Below are positions 1-11,300 of a DNA stretch of 64,000 bases, one piece after another. The position numbers were made by a program, and so were the translations under genes. Every line of letters begins with the position of its first letter. The first letter of the stretch is position 1. The notes under the pieces are model-generated. The model saw only the letters and a list, made by a program, of their open reading frames with translations, had not been told where the DNA came from and made no database searches. The stretch is taken from the NCBI RefSeq assembly GCF_022458985.1, contig NC_061776.1, positions 9,380,591 to 9,444,590 of the forward strand. Direction: 5' to 3'. This DNA comes from Mugil cephalus (Eukaryota > Chordata > Actinopteri > Mugiliformes > Mugilidae).

Positions 1-530
1 TGCCGCCGCAGATTAAGGTTTCTCTAATTGTAGTTGTAATTCTAGAGGATGAGAAATAGAAATACAGGAGACTTGATCTTGCTCCTGGACCTACTTTTCA
101 AAAACTTTCCAGTATAATGGAAATTATGCAACCTGTGGGGAAGATTATTGAATAGACAGGTGACAAGATAGCAAATGCAACTTGTTTGAGTTTTCTTGAG
201 GATGTCTCACCACTCATTCAAGTGGTCTTCTTCATTCCTACATAACTAGTGGAGAGAATAGGTTTTTATTTGGAACATGGGCAACAGGATGTCGCTCAGA
301 TTAGCCTGAGCGACATCCACTTGTCCACATGGAAGTGAATCTTCAAATGCCACTGTTTTTATTATGATAATTATGACAGAATTGTGTTTTATATTGGTTC
401 ATTTATTTCTTCTTAGTTGTATTTCTATTATTTAAATTAATATTCTGTTCAAATTGCACATCACAAGATGAAAAAGGCAGCGTTTTTGGACAAACTTTGT
501 ATATTTTCCATTCTTTAAGCACCAGCACTC
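1..530. repeat. Probable dispersed repeat remnant, minus orientation, with a perfect hairpin
   Basis: Read on the minus strand, about 150-235 carries the phrase pattern of a common fish repeat (GAAGA..CACTTGAATGAG.GG.GA.AC, then CAAGAAAACTCAAACAAG). A similar phrase occurs on the plus strand near 59955-60010. Positions 287-318 form a perfect 13-bp stem with a 6-nt loop. I see no coding potential. The class of the element is uncertain. Confidence 0.35.
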
Positions 531-589
531 TTTCAAAAGTACCGGTTTGGCATCGATACCTGATAAAACTTTAATGATACCGATCCGTA

Positions 590-800
590 GTGATCAGTCT
601 CCTTCTCCATCTCTGCAATTTTCATATTCATTGTATTGGATCAATAAAGATGGAACACATCAACGAAAGGTTATTTAAGGTGGTTTCTAAGACTGTCCTC
701 AGACAAATTTCAGAGAAAACCTCCAGTCATTTGTTGAAAGTGAACCGGGAAATACAGTCCTCGTCTCACAGAGGCAGAACCACAATTAACTGTCTCAAAT
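590..800 (+). mobile_element. Harbinger-like transposon remnant (start of a MADF/Myb-like DNA-binding exon)
   Basis: The ATG at 650 lies in a stretch nearly identical to 60851-60885 (GATCAAT.AAGATGGAACAC, then GAAAGGTT). Both copies begin M-E-H-x-x-E-R-L. In the better copy this continues into a MADF-like start (E-E-V-R, then H-L-Y-N). That domain is typical of the DNA-binding partner protein of PIF/Harbinger transposons. This copy has lost the motif after about 10 residues, so it is a relic. The class is inferred from the domain, not from termini. Confidence 0.4.
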
Positions 801-829
801 ATGGGGACAGCACAACTGGGTTTAATTAT

Positions 830-1880
830 GAAAGACTTGCACATAAAGCTGTTTACCTGTAGAGCTACTTCACTACTGTACTTAAGTACTAAAATGCTGT
901 ATCTGTACTCTACTAAAATACTCCGATACATTTACGTGCCGCATCTTTACGCCTGTCCCAAAACTCCGCCCCCAAAACGTTCATTCTCCAATCATATATC
1001 CTAGCAACCGTTACTATGGAAACAGTTTCCGTCAAGCTGACCGCCGTGTCGACTTCCAACAAGCTAAATTTTGTTTGGCTGAGGGAGTTGTGTTCTTTCC
1101 AAAGCCGAAAACGCAACAGGAGCAGTGCCTTAAGTGGATGAAACAGTGTGGAAGGCCCCACTCACGGCTAAATCTCAAGAAAATAAACAAGCGTATGCGT
1201 CTGCTCCAAGGTAAGGCTAGAATGGGCTAGAATGAGCCATAGTGATAGCAAGCTAGTAACATCGAGCTAGCAAGACTGAACACGGTGCTCACACAAAACT
1301 GCGAAAGTTATGGTTACTATTGGCGTAATATTAGTGCCTAATTAACGTTAGTTAGTTAGCTAGCTAGCAAGTTCACGTTAGCTAGCTAACTTTAGCTGTT
1401 GCGTTGGGTCAGTGTTGGGAGCTCTGTCTAATATTATGTCTCACTTTACATCAAAGATGAACGTAGCGTCCCAAAAGGTAATATAAACTTATTATTATTA
1501 TTATTGTTATTATTTTCATCTTTCATGTAGCATTTTGTGAATGGACAGCCTACTCCTCAGGCTAGTGACTGTACATGTACATGTACATGTACATGTACAT
1601 TCCTGTCCTTGTACTGCTGCTACAGTCAAAGAAATTGTGAGTGTCCTGTAGACATAACATTTGAAATAATATCGACAATATTCAAACTTTTTACCGCTTT
1701 ATTTAATAACTACATAACACAATACGTGTACTTTTACATTCAGTAGCTGAGTAGTAAATAGTAAAATAAACTACTTGCAATACTCAAGTAGAAAAGATGT
1801 TGAATACTTCCACTTAAGTGTGGTGCTTAAAGAACACTTCAACTTCTACTCAGATCACTGTTTTGATACAGTACTTGTAC
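830..1880. repeat. Dispersed repeat with TACTT/AAGTA-rich ends
   Basis: Both ends of this block carry short direct and inverted repeats of the type TACTTAAGTACTAAAAT and ACTTTTACTCAGG. Fish miniature DNA transposons often show this. The centre has GC-richer unique sequence (960-1200), a GTTAGCTAGCTAAC perfect palindrome near 1376 and a TGTACA hexamer array. I see no credible gene; the exact ends are not defined. Confidence 0.35.
1570..1600. repeat. (TGTACA)n self-complementary microsatellite
   Basis: About five tandem copies of TGTACA. The unit is its own reverse complement, so the array can fold as a hairpin in either strand. Confidence 0.9.
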
Positions 1881-1899
1881 TTTTACTCAGGTCTGGGTC

Positions 1900-3360
1900 T
1901 CTAGTACTTTATACATGTCTGCTTAAAGTGCAGTTTTAATTTGATGGTATTGACATTCAACTTGGAGGAAAGGCAAAGCATAGCAACGTTCTTTAAAATC
2001 GTTTCCTATTCTGGGAGTTGAGAAGTGATTGGATAAATAAATAATGTGTTCATTTCAAATACATTCTCGAGAATTGTTTTCAGGCATTGTGATTGTGGAG
2101 ATCTCCTTCTTTGTGATGCTTGTACAGGCCTTTACCACAGCTTGTTTGTGGATCTTTCTAGTTTTAGTTTTGACCTAAACAGGGGAAATTTTGATCAATC
2201 AAGTTCAGATCTTGTGACCTACTGGGAGAATATGACACTTCTTTGCCTTTAAAACCTCCTGCATAGCTCTCAGTGTACGTTTTCATCGTGGTCCATCTTT
2301 ACTATGAAGCACCATCTAATCAAAACACCACTGGAGGAAAATATGTAATCTTGTAAATTAGGGAGGAGTTGACTGAGATAAATAGCAGAGAGAGATAATC
2401 AGTTCTTCTCCTGGCCCATTTTCATCTAAGTAGAACACATGGTGCAAGAATTAAATCAGTAAATTTAAAAACGCTCAGCTTTTAGTGTAAAACCCCAGGT
2501 TTTTATTGGCTCTGAGGGAGAGGAGGGTGACGGTAGGGTAAGAGGGGAGTGATAAAGAAGCAGAAGCACAGAGCTGACGGCCTCGGTATACCTTTCACAG
2601 AGTTATAACGATGAATAATTAATGCGGCCCAAATGCTCGCTGGGAGTCGCTGATGGCACTGAGTGGGTCAGCGGAGGGAAGACGCAGAGGATGCTCTGCT
2701 TTTACTTCCATCCGCCCTGAGAGAAACCCACCACCGCTGAATAATTTACACCAACCCACCTCTCCGCTGAAGTCTCCAGTCTCGCTCTCTAAACACCGGC
2801 CGCTGCTTTAATGCCGGCACCAACAAGAAGTGTGTGACCTCTGTGGAAATAAAAGTCACACCCGGATACAGTAGACAGGAGGAAAGTTGATGTGTGACAT
2901 TTGCTGGAGGGAAAGTTTGAGGTGGCACTTATGCTAAATACTCACTCCAAGCTGCTGCTGCTGTTTATAGACGGACGCCTGTGGTGAATCAGTTTTTAGC
3001 TTCTAACCTTTGGGGTGTTGAAACTGCCTGTCGCAGCTGAAAATGTCCATTACTTAACATTGTATGTCCATTAGGTTTTAATCCCTTTGTTGCTGTTTTT
3101 TCTTGAGATCATTGATAAGGTTTGTAAACTAACCTGTTCTCAAACCACCTCCAGACATGGCCTGAACCATTGGACCAGTTCAGTCATTTTCCGCTGGAGA
3201 AGTTTAAAAAATGTAACTCAAACAGGAGGAGACGTTTCTTTGTTTTGAGACTATTTTGCCCAATCGAGACTCATTTAATGAGCTACAGCAGCTGATTAGT
3301 GTGTGTCAGATTGACCCAAAATGAACTAGAGAGCCATCTTGTGTGCTTGATGGAAACCTT
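1900..3360. other. No gene seen; one low-repeat island
   Basis: 1900-2500 is ordinary AT-rich sequence. About 2520-2990 is GC-balanced, free of obvious repeats and lacks a long reading frame, which fits a candidate non-coding element. 2990-3360 holds nothing I recognise. Confidence 0.4.
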
Positions 3361-3363
3361 TAG

Positions 3364-3840
3364 ATACAGTGATGCTGAAAAGAATTTGCACACCTAAGAA
3401 TTTTCTACAGTTCTGCATAAAATTGGCTCAGCTGATTTTCACACAAGCCATGAAAGTAAATAAAAAGAACCCAATCAAATAAATGAAGCTGACGAATGAA
3501 GCAAATTAGTTATTAGTACATGTATTTGTGAGGTGCAAAAGGAAAGTGAACACTTGTTTTCAGTATCTTGTGCAGCAATAACAGCAAGTAAAGGTTTCCA
3601 ATCAGTCGTCTACAAGGCTCCAATGAGTTCAGATTCAGCTATGATATGTTGGTGGATTTCCTCACATGAACTGTTCGCTTCAAGTCATTTCTATTGGACT
3701 GAATTCAGGACTTTGAATTGGCCAGTCCAAAACATTAATTTTGTTTTTCTTGACCCATTCTTTTGTAGAACGACTTGTGTTCTTTGGGTCGTTGTTTTGC
3801 TGCATGACCCAGTTTCTTTCTTGGTTGAGCTCACTTCATT
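3364..3840 (-). mobile_element. Tc1-like transposon remnant (broken transposase)
   Basis: The minus strand reads through part of the transposase catalytic domain: Q-Q-N-N-D-P-K near 3800, then T-K-E-W-V-K-K, then [12 protein letters not shown], which matches the Tc1 signature WPxQSPDLNPIE. The region 3364-3480 resembles the terminal sequence of the same family. Stop codons and missing parts show that it is dead. This is a Tc1 subfamily different from the copies inside the acetyl-CoA synthetase gene. Confidence 0.75.
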
Positions 3841-4571
3841 TCATTTATTTATTCATTCGAACAGGTTAAAACAAATAATCAATAACGGAATAAAATACGA
3901 AAAAAAAGAAGCAAAAAACAAGTTGGTAAGACAACTCTGTAACAACATAAATTGCCATTCCATGTTCAGCAACAGTACATTTAAACCAAATAATTGTACT
4001 TTGGTTTCATATGTCCACAAAACACTGTCCCGATAGTACTCTGGCTTGTCCAAGTAACTTTAAGTAGAAGTTTGGCTTCATCCAACTTTGAGGTAAAGTA
4101 AATCCAATATCAAGTCTATTCCTAATTCTATCAACTCTTTAACCTCCTGAGACCCTGCCTCCTCATATGGAGACATTCATTTTAAGGTTTTATTGCAGCT
4201 TATTCTGCTTCATTTAAACCCATTGTCCTCATTAGTGGACGCTTTAGTCTGCCATCTCGTGGTAGCAAAGGGTCAATACACTAGTGTAAAAACACACAAA
4301 AAAAAACGGTGTAAAAACATTTACCGGTAATCGGATTCAACATTCAACAGACTAGGTACAATATCTCATTAAATTTACAGTTGTCACTGCTTATTAATGT
4401 ATCTAGTTTAATATGCTGTGCAAATTTAACGAATTTTATTAATAGCAGCAAGCTACAACGTTGCTAATCAGCAAGTACTTGTTTAAGGACGCTGGGACTT
4501 CATTGTTTGCAATTGTGTCTTTGCACAGCCATGTTCAGGTATTAAAATAAACTGTTTTATATTTTGTCACA

Positions 4572-4626
<55 letters not shown>

Positions 4627-5470
4627 TGTTATAATAAATCCAGTGCCCACAGTTGGGGACATAGTTTTTTCCAAAAACTACTACTTCCTGTTCAAAGATA
4701 ATGCTTAGTTTTAGTTTTAGGTACGATTTAGGTCTTACTAATCCCAAATAAATACCTTGGAGAAATTAAAAATGCATACCAAATAAAAGCTCTGGTCTCA
4801 GGAGGTTAAGAAAGTGAAAGCTGGATTTGACTCATGCCTAAACAACACTACAAAACAAGTTGCTCATTTAAAATGAGCCAGACCTGAATCAATCCATCAC
4901 ATCATGCAAAGCAGGCAACAATGATCTCATGAGACACTGGAGTTTCTCTTGTACTCACGGCACAGCCTCAAGGCATGAATGGAAACACCTTGCTTTCACC
5001 TGATCTGATTCATTTAGACACTGGTTCAGCTGTATGACTTTTTAAGTCTATTCAAGTGGTAATATTAACACTGCTGCTAGGCAACCGTTACCCTCCAGAA
5101 GGCTAATAGTTTGACAGGCTAACGACGGGGGGACTGCATGAACTGATTAGGCTGTTATATAGGCTATTTGAAGGCAGCATTAGTTCAGTTGATATTTCAC
5201 AGACAACTGATAAATGATTTCATTCCTTCAGTGAGTGAGTTACATTTCATTATATTTCATTCCTCGCTGCTTATATTCAGTTGGAAGCTGACAGGTCCAA
5301 CAGCTTCGTCAACAGCAAACGTTTTACACCATTCTTGTAAAACCTCTGACTTATACAATTAATCAGAGTCACTTCTTGTGTGGTGGATGTTTCCAGGAAC
5401 AGATTTAACGGACATCCTGTGTTTGGATCCACTAATGTGCTGAATGTACAGAGAGGCGATTACCAGTCTC
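3841..5470. other. No gene seen; repeats and microsatellite
   Basis: AT-rich sequence with more transposon-like fragments (3840-4080), a CA microsatellite and otherwise nothing recognisable. Confidence 0.4.
4573..4624. repeat. (CA)n microsatellite
   Basis: About 26 uninterrupted CA units. It explains the run of Val/Cys codons in the overlapping minus-strand frame. Confidence 0.98.
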
Positions 5471-5479
5471 TCTTATGGA

Positions 5480-6060
5480 AGCTTTATGCTATTGATTTTT
5501 GGACTTTCAGTTTGGTTTTCTTTGTCTCCTGTTTTATTTTTGAAAGTTAGTTGTACTTCCTGTTTTGGTCTTTTATGTCTTTAGCGCACATGGTCCTCCC
5601 CTCATTAGTTTCACCTGTGCGTTGTTACCCACCAGCCTGTGTGTGTATATTCAGTTTACTCGTGATTTCGGTTTTCTTGTTATTGATATTTTTTTTTTTC
5701 AGTTTTTGGCATTATTCCTGCTCCCCTTTCATTAGATTGGTCTTCTGTTTGTTTCTCACTTGTGCTTTTCTGTGGCAGGGATTTAAGTTGCTCCCCTGAG
5801 TAAGTTTTTGTTTTCATCCTCATGTGCGTGTCCTGCATGTGGGTTCTTTACTTACCTTGCTTTGCCTGTGACAGGAGCATTTGTGTATTTGCATCCCGTT
5901 TTCCAGAAATGCTTTTGCGAAACTCGTTTTGTGAATCCGTTCTGTTCTTTTCTCACATTATGCTGAGTTACTGTCAAATATCCTCAGGATTAAAGATTAA
6001 TTTAGTCACTATCAGTCTTTGCTACTGTAATTAGTTTAGTTTTTTAGTTTGCCTGAAATA
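5480..6060. repeat. T-rich dispersed repeat, related to 11640-11900
   Basis: Both blocks share an ordered set of phrases (CCTGTTTTATTTT or similar, CTCCCCTCATTAGTTTCACCT or similar, TGTTACCC, TTCAGTTT). That implies two diverged copies of one dispersed element. The class is unknown. Confidence 0.35.
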
Positions 6061-6289
6061 AAAGTGAAAGGTACTGCTGTTGAAGTCAAACAGGTTTAGT
6101 GTTATTGACTGGAAAATTATATTAAAAATATTAAATATTGTCCAACTCAGAACTCAGTTATAGAAGAGATGTGTAAACATTAGTATATTGTTTTTTTTAT
6201 TGTTATTATTATTTTTTTATGCTATTAATGAAATCATTCATTCACTCATTGTCCGTAGATGGTTAGAGCATATTACTGTTGATGTCACG

Positions 6290-6480
6290 AGCTTCTTCCA
6301 GCAGGCAATGGACAAATGATGTTTTTGTCCAATACCGTAAGGACAGGCTGCCAGTACATCACAGGATTAACACAGAGGGACACCAGGCCACTCTGGACAG
6401 GGCTCCATCCAGGACAAACACACAGAGACAAACAACCATTCACACTCACGTTCACACAACAATAAACAAAGATGGGGTTT
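6290..6480. repeat. Short dispersed repeat
   Basis: Contains the phrase order GGACAGGCTGCCAGTACATC, GGACACCAGG, CTCCATCCAGGACAAACAC, AACAACCATTCACACTCAC. This is a widely dispersed teleost interspersed sequence, recognised by pattern rather than by a database match. Confidence 0.4.
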
Positions 6481-6681
6481 GGGTTAAGGGAGAAAGATGG
6501 GGTTCAATGTGGGAGAGGTCGGAGGAGGAGGGGGTGATAGGCTTGTGGTTATGGCCGAGGCCAGACTGAGGTTGGGTCTCTCAAGTTCTTCTGAAAAATT
6601 TCAGAAATCGCTTCTTCAGAGATTTCTTCTTTGCCTTTCTTGGTGCCTCCTCAATCTGCTGTTCCAGATGTTGCCGTCTGT

Positions 6682-7635
6682 TTATTCCCCCTCCTCCACC
6701 GTCTCCTTGGTGGCCTCATTCACAGATTGTATACGGCGCTGGAGGTCGGCCTTTTCCCGGTCCCACTGTCTTTTTTGGATTTCCAGGTCCTCCTGCATCT
6801 TGGTAGCTGCAGCCGTCATAGTTGCTGTCATCTCTGCGTTCTCAGAAAGGTAGTGGAGTTTCTCCTCCTCCCACTGACGTTGTTGCTCGTCCATCTGAGT
6901 CTGCATGAGAGTCAGTGCAGCTTTAACTTTAGTGGTCTCCTCTGCTTGTTGTTGAAGACAGGCCTCGCCTTCCTTCATTTTTTCCTCTTCTGTCTTTAGA
7001 GCCTCTTCTAGCTCTTTAGCGTGCAGGGAAACATTTTCATGCATCTCTTCCTTCTTGCTGAGCTCCTGATGAAGATGAGCCATCTCTTCTTTTGCCTCCT
7101 TTTCATGGGCTCTGAGCTGTTCTTTCAGTTGCTCCAACTCTTTTCTTAGTGCAGCCTTTTCTTGCTCCAGTGAAGAGATCTTGTCTGTCCCTTCACCCAG
7201 AATTCTGTGAAACTCCAGCTCCGAGATCTGAAGTAGAGTGTCAGTCTTGATCCCAGCGGTGGTGAGTTCAGGCTTGACAGCAGGCTGTGGTTTCTCGGCT
7301 GTGTTTCCACGCAGCATTTGGAGAATTGGATGTTCCTTAGTTGCTGCAGGCTGCTGTGTGGGCTCTGTAGTAGAGTGCAATTCTTGCAGGGTAAAATTTG
7401 TGGAAGGCAGTTTGGGATTGACAGGTATTTGTGCAGCTGGTCTGGTGGAAGATGACAGTTTAGGTGTCAAGTCCATCAGTTTTGGTAATTCCAAAGGTTG
7501 CACTTTGATCCTTGTGGTGGTCTCTGCAGGGTTTGGTGCAGCAGGTACATTGAGAGCAGCGACAGGAATTTTTGGAGCTGCCCCAAGTACAATAGGAGCT
7601 GCGGCGGGCTTTTCTGGAGCTGCACATTGGAGCAT
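6682..7635 (-). CDS. Uncharacterised coiled-coil protein reading frame (possible terminal exon or pseudogene)
   Basis: I do not recognise this protein. An uninterrupted 317-codon frame runs from the ATG at 7635 to TAA at 6682. Residues 1 to about 110 are rich in Ala, Pro and Thr and look disordered. Residues about 140-310 form a long charged coiled coil dominated by Glu, Lys, Gln and Leu (for example repeated LEQ and KELEQLKEQL patterns), so a scaffold or filament-like role is possible but unproven. An in-frame TAA about 40 nt upstream and the lack of a clear splice acceptor leave the true start open. Just past a run of five G the next frame stays open for about 32 more codons to TGA at 6581. 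That tail is strongly basic (KKKSLKKRFLKFFRRT) and looks like a natural C-terminus. A one-base loss in the G run, or a sequencing error, would explain this. It may be a real lineage-specific gene, the last exon of a larger one, or a decaying copy. Confidence 0.45.
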   Translation of the reverse strand: MLQCAAPEKPAAAPIVLGAAPKIPVAALNVPAAPNPAETTTRIKVQPLELPKLMDLTPKLSSSTRPAAQIPVNPKLPSTNFTLQELHSTTEPTQQPAATKEHPILQMLRGNTAEKPQPAVKPELTTAGIKTDTLLQISELEFHRILGEGTDKISSLEQEKAALRKELEQLKEQLRAHEKEAKEEMAHLHQELSKKEEMHENVSLHAKELEEALKTEEEKMKEGEACLQQQAEETTKVKAALTLMQTQMDEQQRQWEEEKLHYLSENAEMTATMTAAATKMQEDLEIQKRQWDREKADLQRRIQSVNEATKETVEEGE

Positions 7636-7734
7636 GGTAGAAGGCTCTGCTTTAGGTGTTCTCTCAGCCCATTATCTTTGTGTGGATTGCTGTAATGTAG
7701 GTGTCCAATCCATCGGTTTTGGTCCTGGTCGGAC

Positions 7735-7920
7735 TTTAGGTGTGCCATATGCCGAAGTGTCCTTGAGAAAGACACTGAACCCACATTCACACACCAGTGC
7801 AACTGGCACTGGTGTGTGATGTGTGTGTGCTTGTGTGAGCGAATGGGTGAATGTGTCTCTGACTGTAAAAGCGCTTCGAGTTCCTTTGAGTAGGTAGAAA
7901 AGAGCAAGACCAATAACTGA
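7735..7920. repeat. Dispersed SINE-like or MITE-like repeat
   Basis: Contains the ordered phrases GAAGTGTCCTTGAGAAAGAC, ACACCAGTGCAACTGGCACT, GAATGGGTGAATGTG and TGTAAAAGCGCTTCGAGT. This is the layout of a very common teleost interspersed repeat. It abuts the 5' side of the coiled-coil frame. Confidence 0.5.
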
Positions 7921-8046
7921 TTACTCCTTTAAAAAGTAACTTAGATACAATACTGAGTACTTGACTTCAAAGATAACTTTATTAGTTACATTCAGCAGCA
8001 GCCACCCCCCCCCCCCCCCCACCCCCAAAAAAAAAAAGAAAAAAAC
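7921..8046. repeat. AGTAACT-type repeat fragment followed by poly(C) and poly(A)
   Basis: Short AAAAAGTAACTTAGAT..GAGTACTTGA phrases precede a run of about 18 C, then ACCCCC and an A-rich run. The minus strand therefore has a long G tract capable of quadruplex formation. Confidence 0.6.
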
Positions 8047-8049
8047 ATA

Positions 8050-9930
8050 AAATACATGTTTCTACAACAACTTACTCCAAAAGACTTTGGTCTGTTTGTT
8101 CCAAAGTCTTGATTTTTGAGTCTCTAAGTTTTTTGTTTCCCCACAAAGGCGAACCTATGACCCTTTGGCCTCCAAGCTGCACCTCTAACCACTGCTCTCT
8201 AGTGGTGGTATTTCCAGTTGAAAAAAGATTCATAATCTGTCCTTTATTACAAAAGTTAAAAAAAAAAATATTAAATGATATATAAATCATTTATTCAAAT
8301 GTATGTGTGCTTTTATTCAGTTTGACTATCCACTTTGCGCAAGACAGCAAGGTTATTTAAAAGTTATATATTGATGCATATTTAATTTGTGTATAAATGT
8401 TATAAATAAGTACTGACATGTTTAATGAGAGGTTGAGAAAATCACAATTCAAATTCTCCTAATTATTATTGTTGTTATCAATACACCGTAATGGTCCACA
8501 ATTATGTGAATATGCCCGTACATTGCATAAGTTTTAGTGGAATACCATGAAACAGGAAAAACACTGTGACTTACTACAGTAAAATGACACAATCACCATC
8601 AGTTTTCACTTATGAAAATGTCATGTTCAGTGCAAGTTGGCCAGTTTTATCTTGTCATACAAAAGAAAAGATGTTTACAATGAAAGTGCCCCCTTTGCTG
8701 AACTCTTAGATGTCTGGTTTAATGACCACCTTCCTTACACAGATGCACTGAACTATTACGCTTCACCTTTGTATTTATTCCATCTCTGAAATTACGCTCT
8801 TCACAACTGATCAAATGGTCATAGAAAAGGCAACGGATGTTTTTTCCAGGACAATTGGAGGCAAATATCTGCTGAGCCAGACTGATGGTTGTCTCACTGA
8901 CAAGTCACTGTTTTAATAATAAAAATTCTTAAATATGTCAAGCATTTGCTGCTTTGATCATGTTAAAGTCCTGAATCCAAAAACATATGCTGATCCATCA
9001 ATAAAAACAGTAGAATGCAGGTTGCAAACGAAATCTAATTTCTCTGGAAAAACTCCAACAGAACGATTAATATGAATGAGGTTCTCCCGTCTAAAAACAT
9101 CGGTGCCGAGTGGTTCAGGCTGACTTTTTGAAGTCTGCTGATTTCAGCTCTGTGTGCCTGTTAAACCACTTCTGTAACTGAAGCTGCTTTTGAATATTTA
9201 CTCTGACATTTCACTGTGATTGAAACAGATAAAAAGAGCCACGTTTTCCGCTCCGGCTCTGATGAATAATGCATCGACGTCTGTCTGGCCCGTGTCTGTC
9301 AGATTGTCTCGGAGCACTTTTCCCCCTGGTGTTTCCAAATCTTTGCTCATTTGAGTTAAACGGATGCGACGAGCCTCTCCTTTCCTCTTTTTGTTTTGTT
9401 TTGTTTTGTCCTGTGGAGTTTTTGTAGCTGATGAGGACCCAGCTGACAGCTTTTAAAACCCTGAGCAACGAGCACGAGGGATCAATGCACAAAAGTACAG
9501 CGTGAGAGGCCGCGAGGATATAAACTAATCTGAGGTCACTGGAAGGCTGGACAGATGTGTAGCTTATTCAGATGGATTTGAGTCAAAAAGCTGCAAGAAT
9601 AATTATTTATTTTTTTAAATTGAGAAAGTGTAGACAGTGAAGGTGCATTTAACAAAAGTTGTTCATTTATTATTGTTCATTATTTCTTTACATATAAGAG
9701 TGCAAAAGTAATTTAATGGCTGATTGACAGGTGTTTCCTTCTGCATGGATTATTTTACAGTGGATGTTTAGCCTTCAAACTTGAGGGTTGCTACTAAAGC
9801 GACAGTTTATGCATCAACGTCAAGACAAGAAAACCGACTTTAAGAATAAATATGAAAATGTCAATTTCAACCTATGACAGAAGCAGAGGACATTTACTTT
9901 CTTCTACTTATTAGATTTAGTTTTGAGCTT
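8050..9930. other. No gene seen; AT-rich, one low-repeat island
   Basis: 8050-9200 is AT-rich and featureless. About 9215-9545 is GC-balanced and free of repeats, with no plausible reading frame, so it is a candidate non-coding element. 9545-9930 is AT-rich. Confidence 0.4.
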
Positions 9931-9934
9931 CCAA

Positions 9935-10170
9935 CTAGTGATGTTTGATACCGATTTCCTTTCCGATCTGACACTGAGTAAAATTCATCCAAATACTTTG
10001 TGTAAATACACTCTAATGTGTGTGGTAAACCTAAAAAAAGTAGTGTATTTCAAATCATATCTTCATAAAGAATACAAGACATCAGAGTCATTTATTTATT
10101 TATTATAAACTCAGAAGTATAATTGAGGTAGCGGCCTTATTTACTATATAGCTGAGCTAATCTATCTGCA
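9935..10170 (-). repeat. Dispersed repeat, inverted copy of 20880-21110
   Basis: About 9995-10085 is the reverse complement of about 20935-21035, with few mismatches (shared words: GTGTAAATACAC, GTGTGGTAAACCTA, AGTAGTGTATTTCAAATCAT, AGAATACAAGACATCA). The outer part reads GTGATGTTTGATACCGATTT, a phrase also echoed near 560 and 30960. Unclassified, transposon-like. Confidence 0.65.
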
Positions 10171-10195
10171 CATCACTAGTTTGTAGTTGCGTGTC

Positions 10196-10236
10196 TACAC
10201 ACGTACATGCATGCGTACATGCGTGTGCACACGCGT
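10196..10236. repeat. 41-nt perfect alternating purine-pyrimidine tract
   Basis: Every base alternates purine and pyrimidine, with mixed CG, CA and TA steps. Such tracts can adopt left-handed Z-DNA under negative supercoiling. Function here is unknown. Confidence 0.8.
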
Positions 10237-10619
10237 CACATGCGCACACCTATACGTGAGGAAGTATCATCACATCACTATTTCTAACCTTCTTCATCTT
10301 ACAAACGTCTGCAGAAGATGACATTTGCTCAGTTGCCATAGAATCAGCAGTAAGCTTTAACTAACCACAGCTTTTACTATTCAAGAGGCATTACATTAGT
10401 TGTAAAAAGTAATAATAATAATTTTGTAATTTTGCAGATCATAAACCAACCATTTATATGAGGATGTTTTGATTGTGAAGCTCTTCTTAAGGGCTTTGTC
10501 ATTACTTTGCACATCAAAGTGGAGAAGTTACTGGTAAATTCTCAACATTAATTTAAACAAAAATCTTCATCCAATCATCACATGTTGTTGTTTAAACACT
10601 CTTTATGGAATAATTTAAT

Positions 10620-11300
10620 GAAATATTCAGAACACATTATGCTTCAATGAAGAGTGAGGGAATCGGTCCCGTCTCTGTTGACTTTTTAAGCGTATTAAAA
10701 TATTTAGCGACCTGCTGTCCAGATAGTTAAAAGTCAGCATGTACAGTTTGAAACGGACAAAGACGCATTTTGAATCGGTTTTACTAAACGGGCTCCGTTC
10801 TCCACGTGTCCTGCTGACAGCATTAACCTTTTCTGAGGGCTCCACGCTGCTTCGTTCAGCGTGCAATCTGTCAAAAATTGGACCCTCAAATTGCACACGT
10901 CTGCAGCTGTTCTCGCAGGCCTCAAACAGACAATGAGCGACACAATGGGCCTTGGCTGTGCCATTAGCCGAGAGGTTGTCATGCCAACCGTACAAAAAAG
11001 CCCCACGCTCAGCTCGGGCGAAAGGTTTGGCCCCGAGGAGAATTCATAGAGAGCGAGAGCTTTCGGTAGGAGGCCTCTATTACATCATTATTCATTTGCT
11101 TCTCTTGGACCAGAGCGGTGGCAGCTTTCAGTGTTGGCTGAGGGAAACAGCGCGGCAGAGGCTGGGTGTCAACTCTATTTGGGTTTTTAGCGCTACAAGA
11201 AATGCTCTATTGTGCGAGCACACAGACGGCCCCTTTGTGCGCAGGAGTGTGACGGCCGTTTGAACCCTGAACTGAACCAGCGGGGCCGTCGCTCAGGTTG
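10620..11300. other. Candidate conserved non-coding element
   Basis: A GC-balanced, repeat-free block in otherwise AT-rich, repeat-laden DNA. Overlapping frames on both strands are short and of poor amino-acid composition, so coding is unlikely. Possible enhancer; this is inference only. Confidence 0.3.

Noticed and set aside
3533..4036. 167-codon plus-strand frame
   Set aside because: Antisense to a Tc1 transposase relic on the minus strand; not a gene.
4573..4624. Regular repeat considered as a CRISPR-like array
   Set aside because: It is a plain dinucleotide microsatellite without spacers, in a eukaryotic genome.
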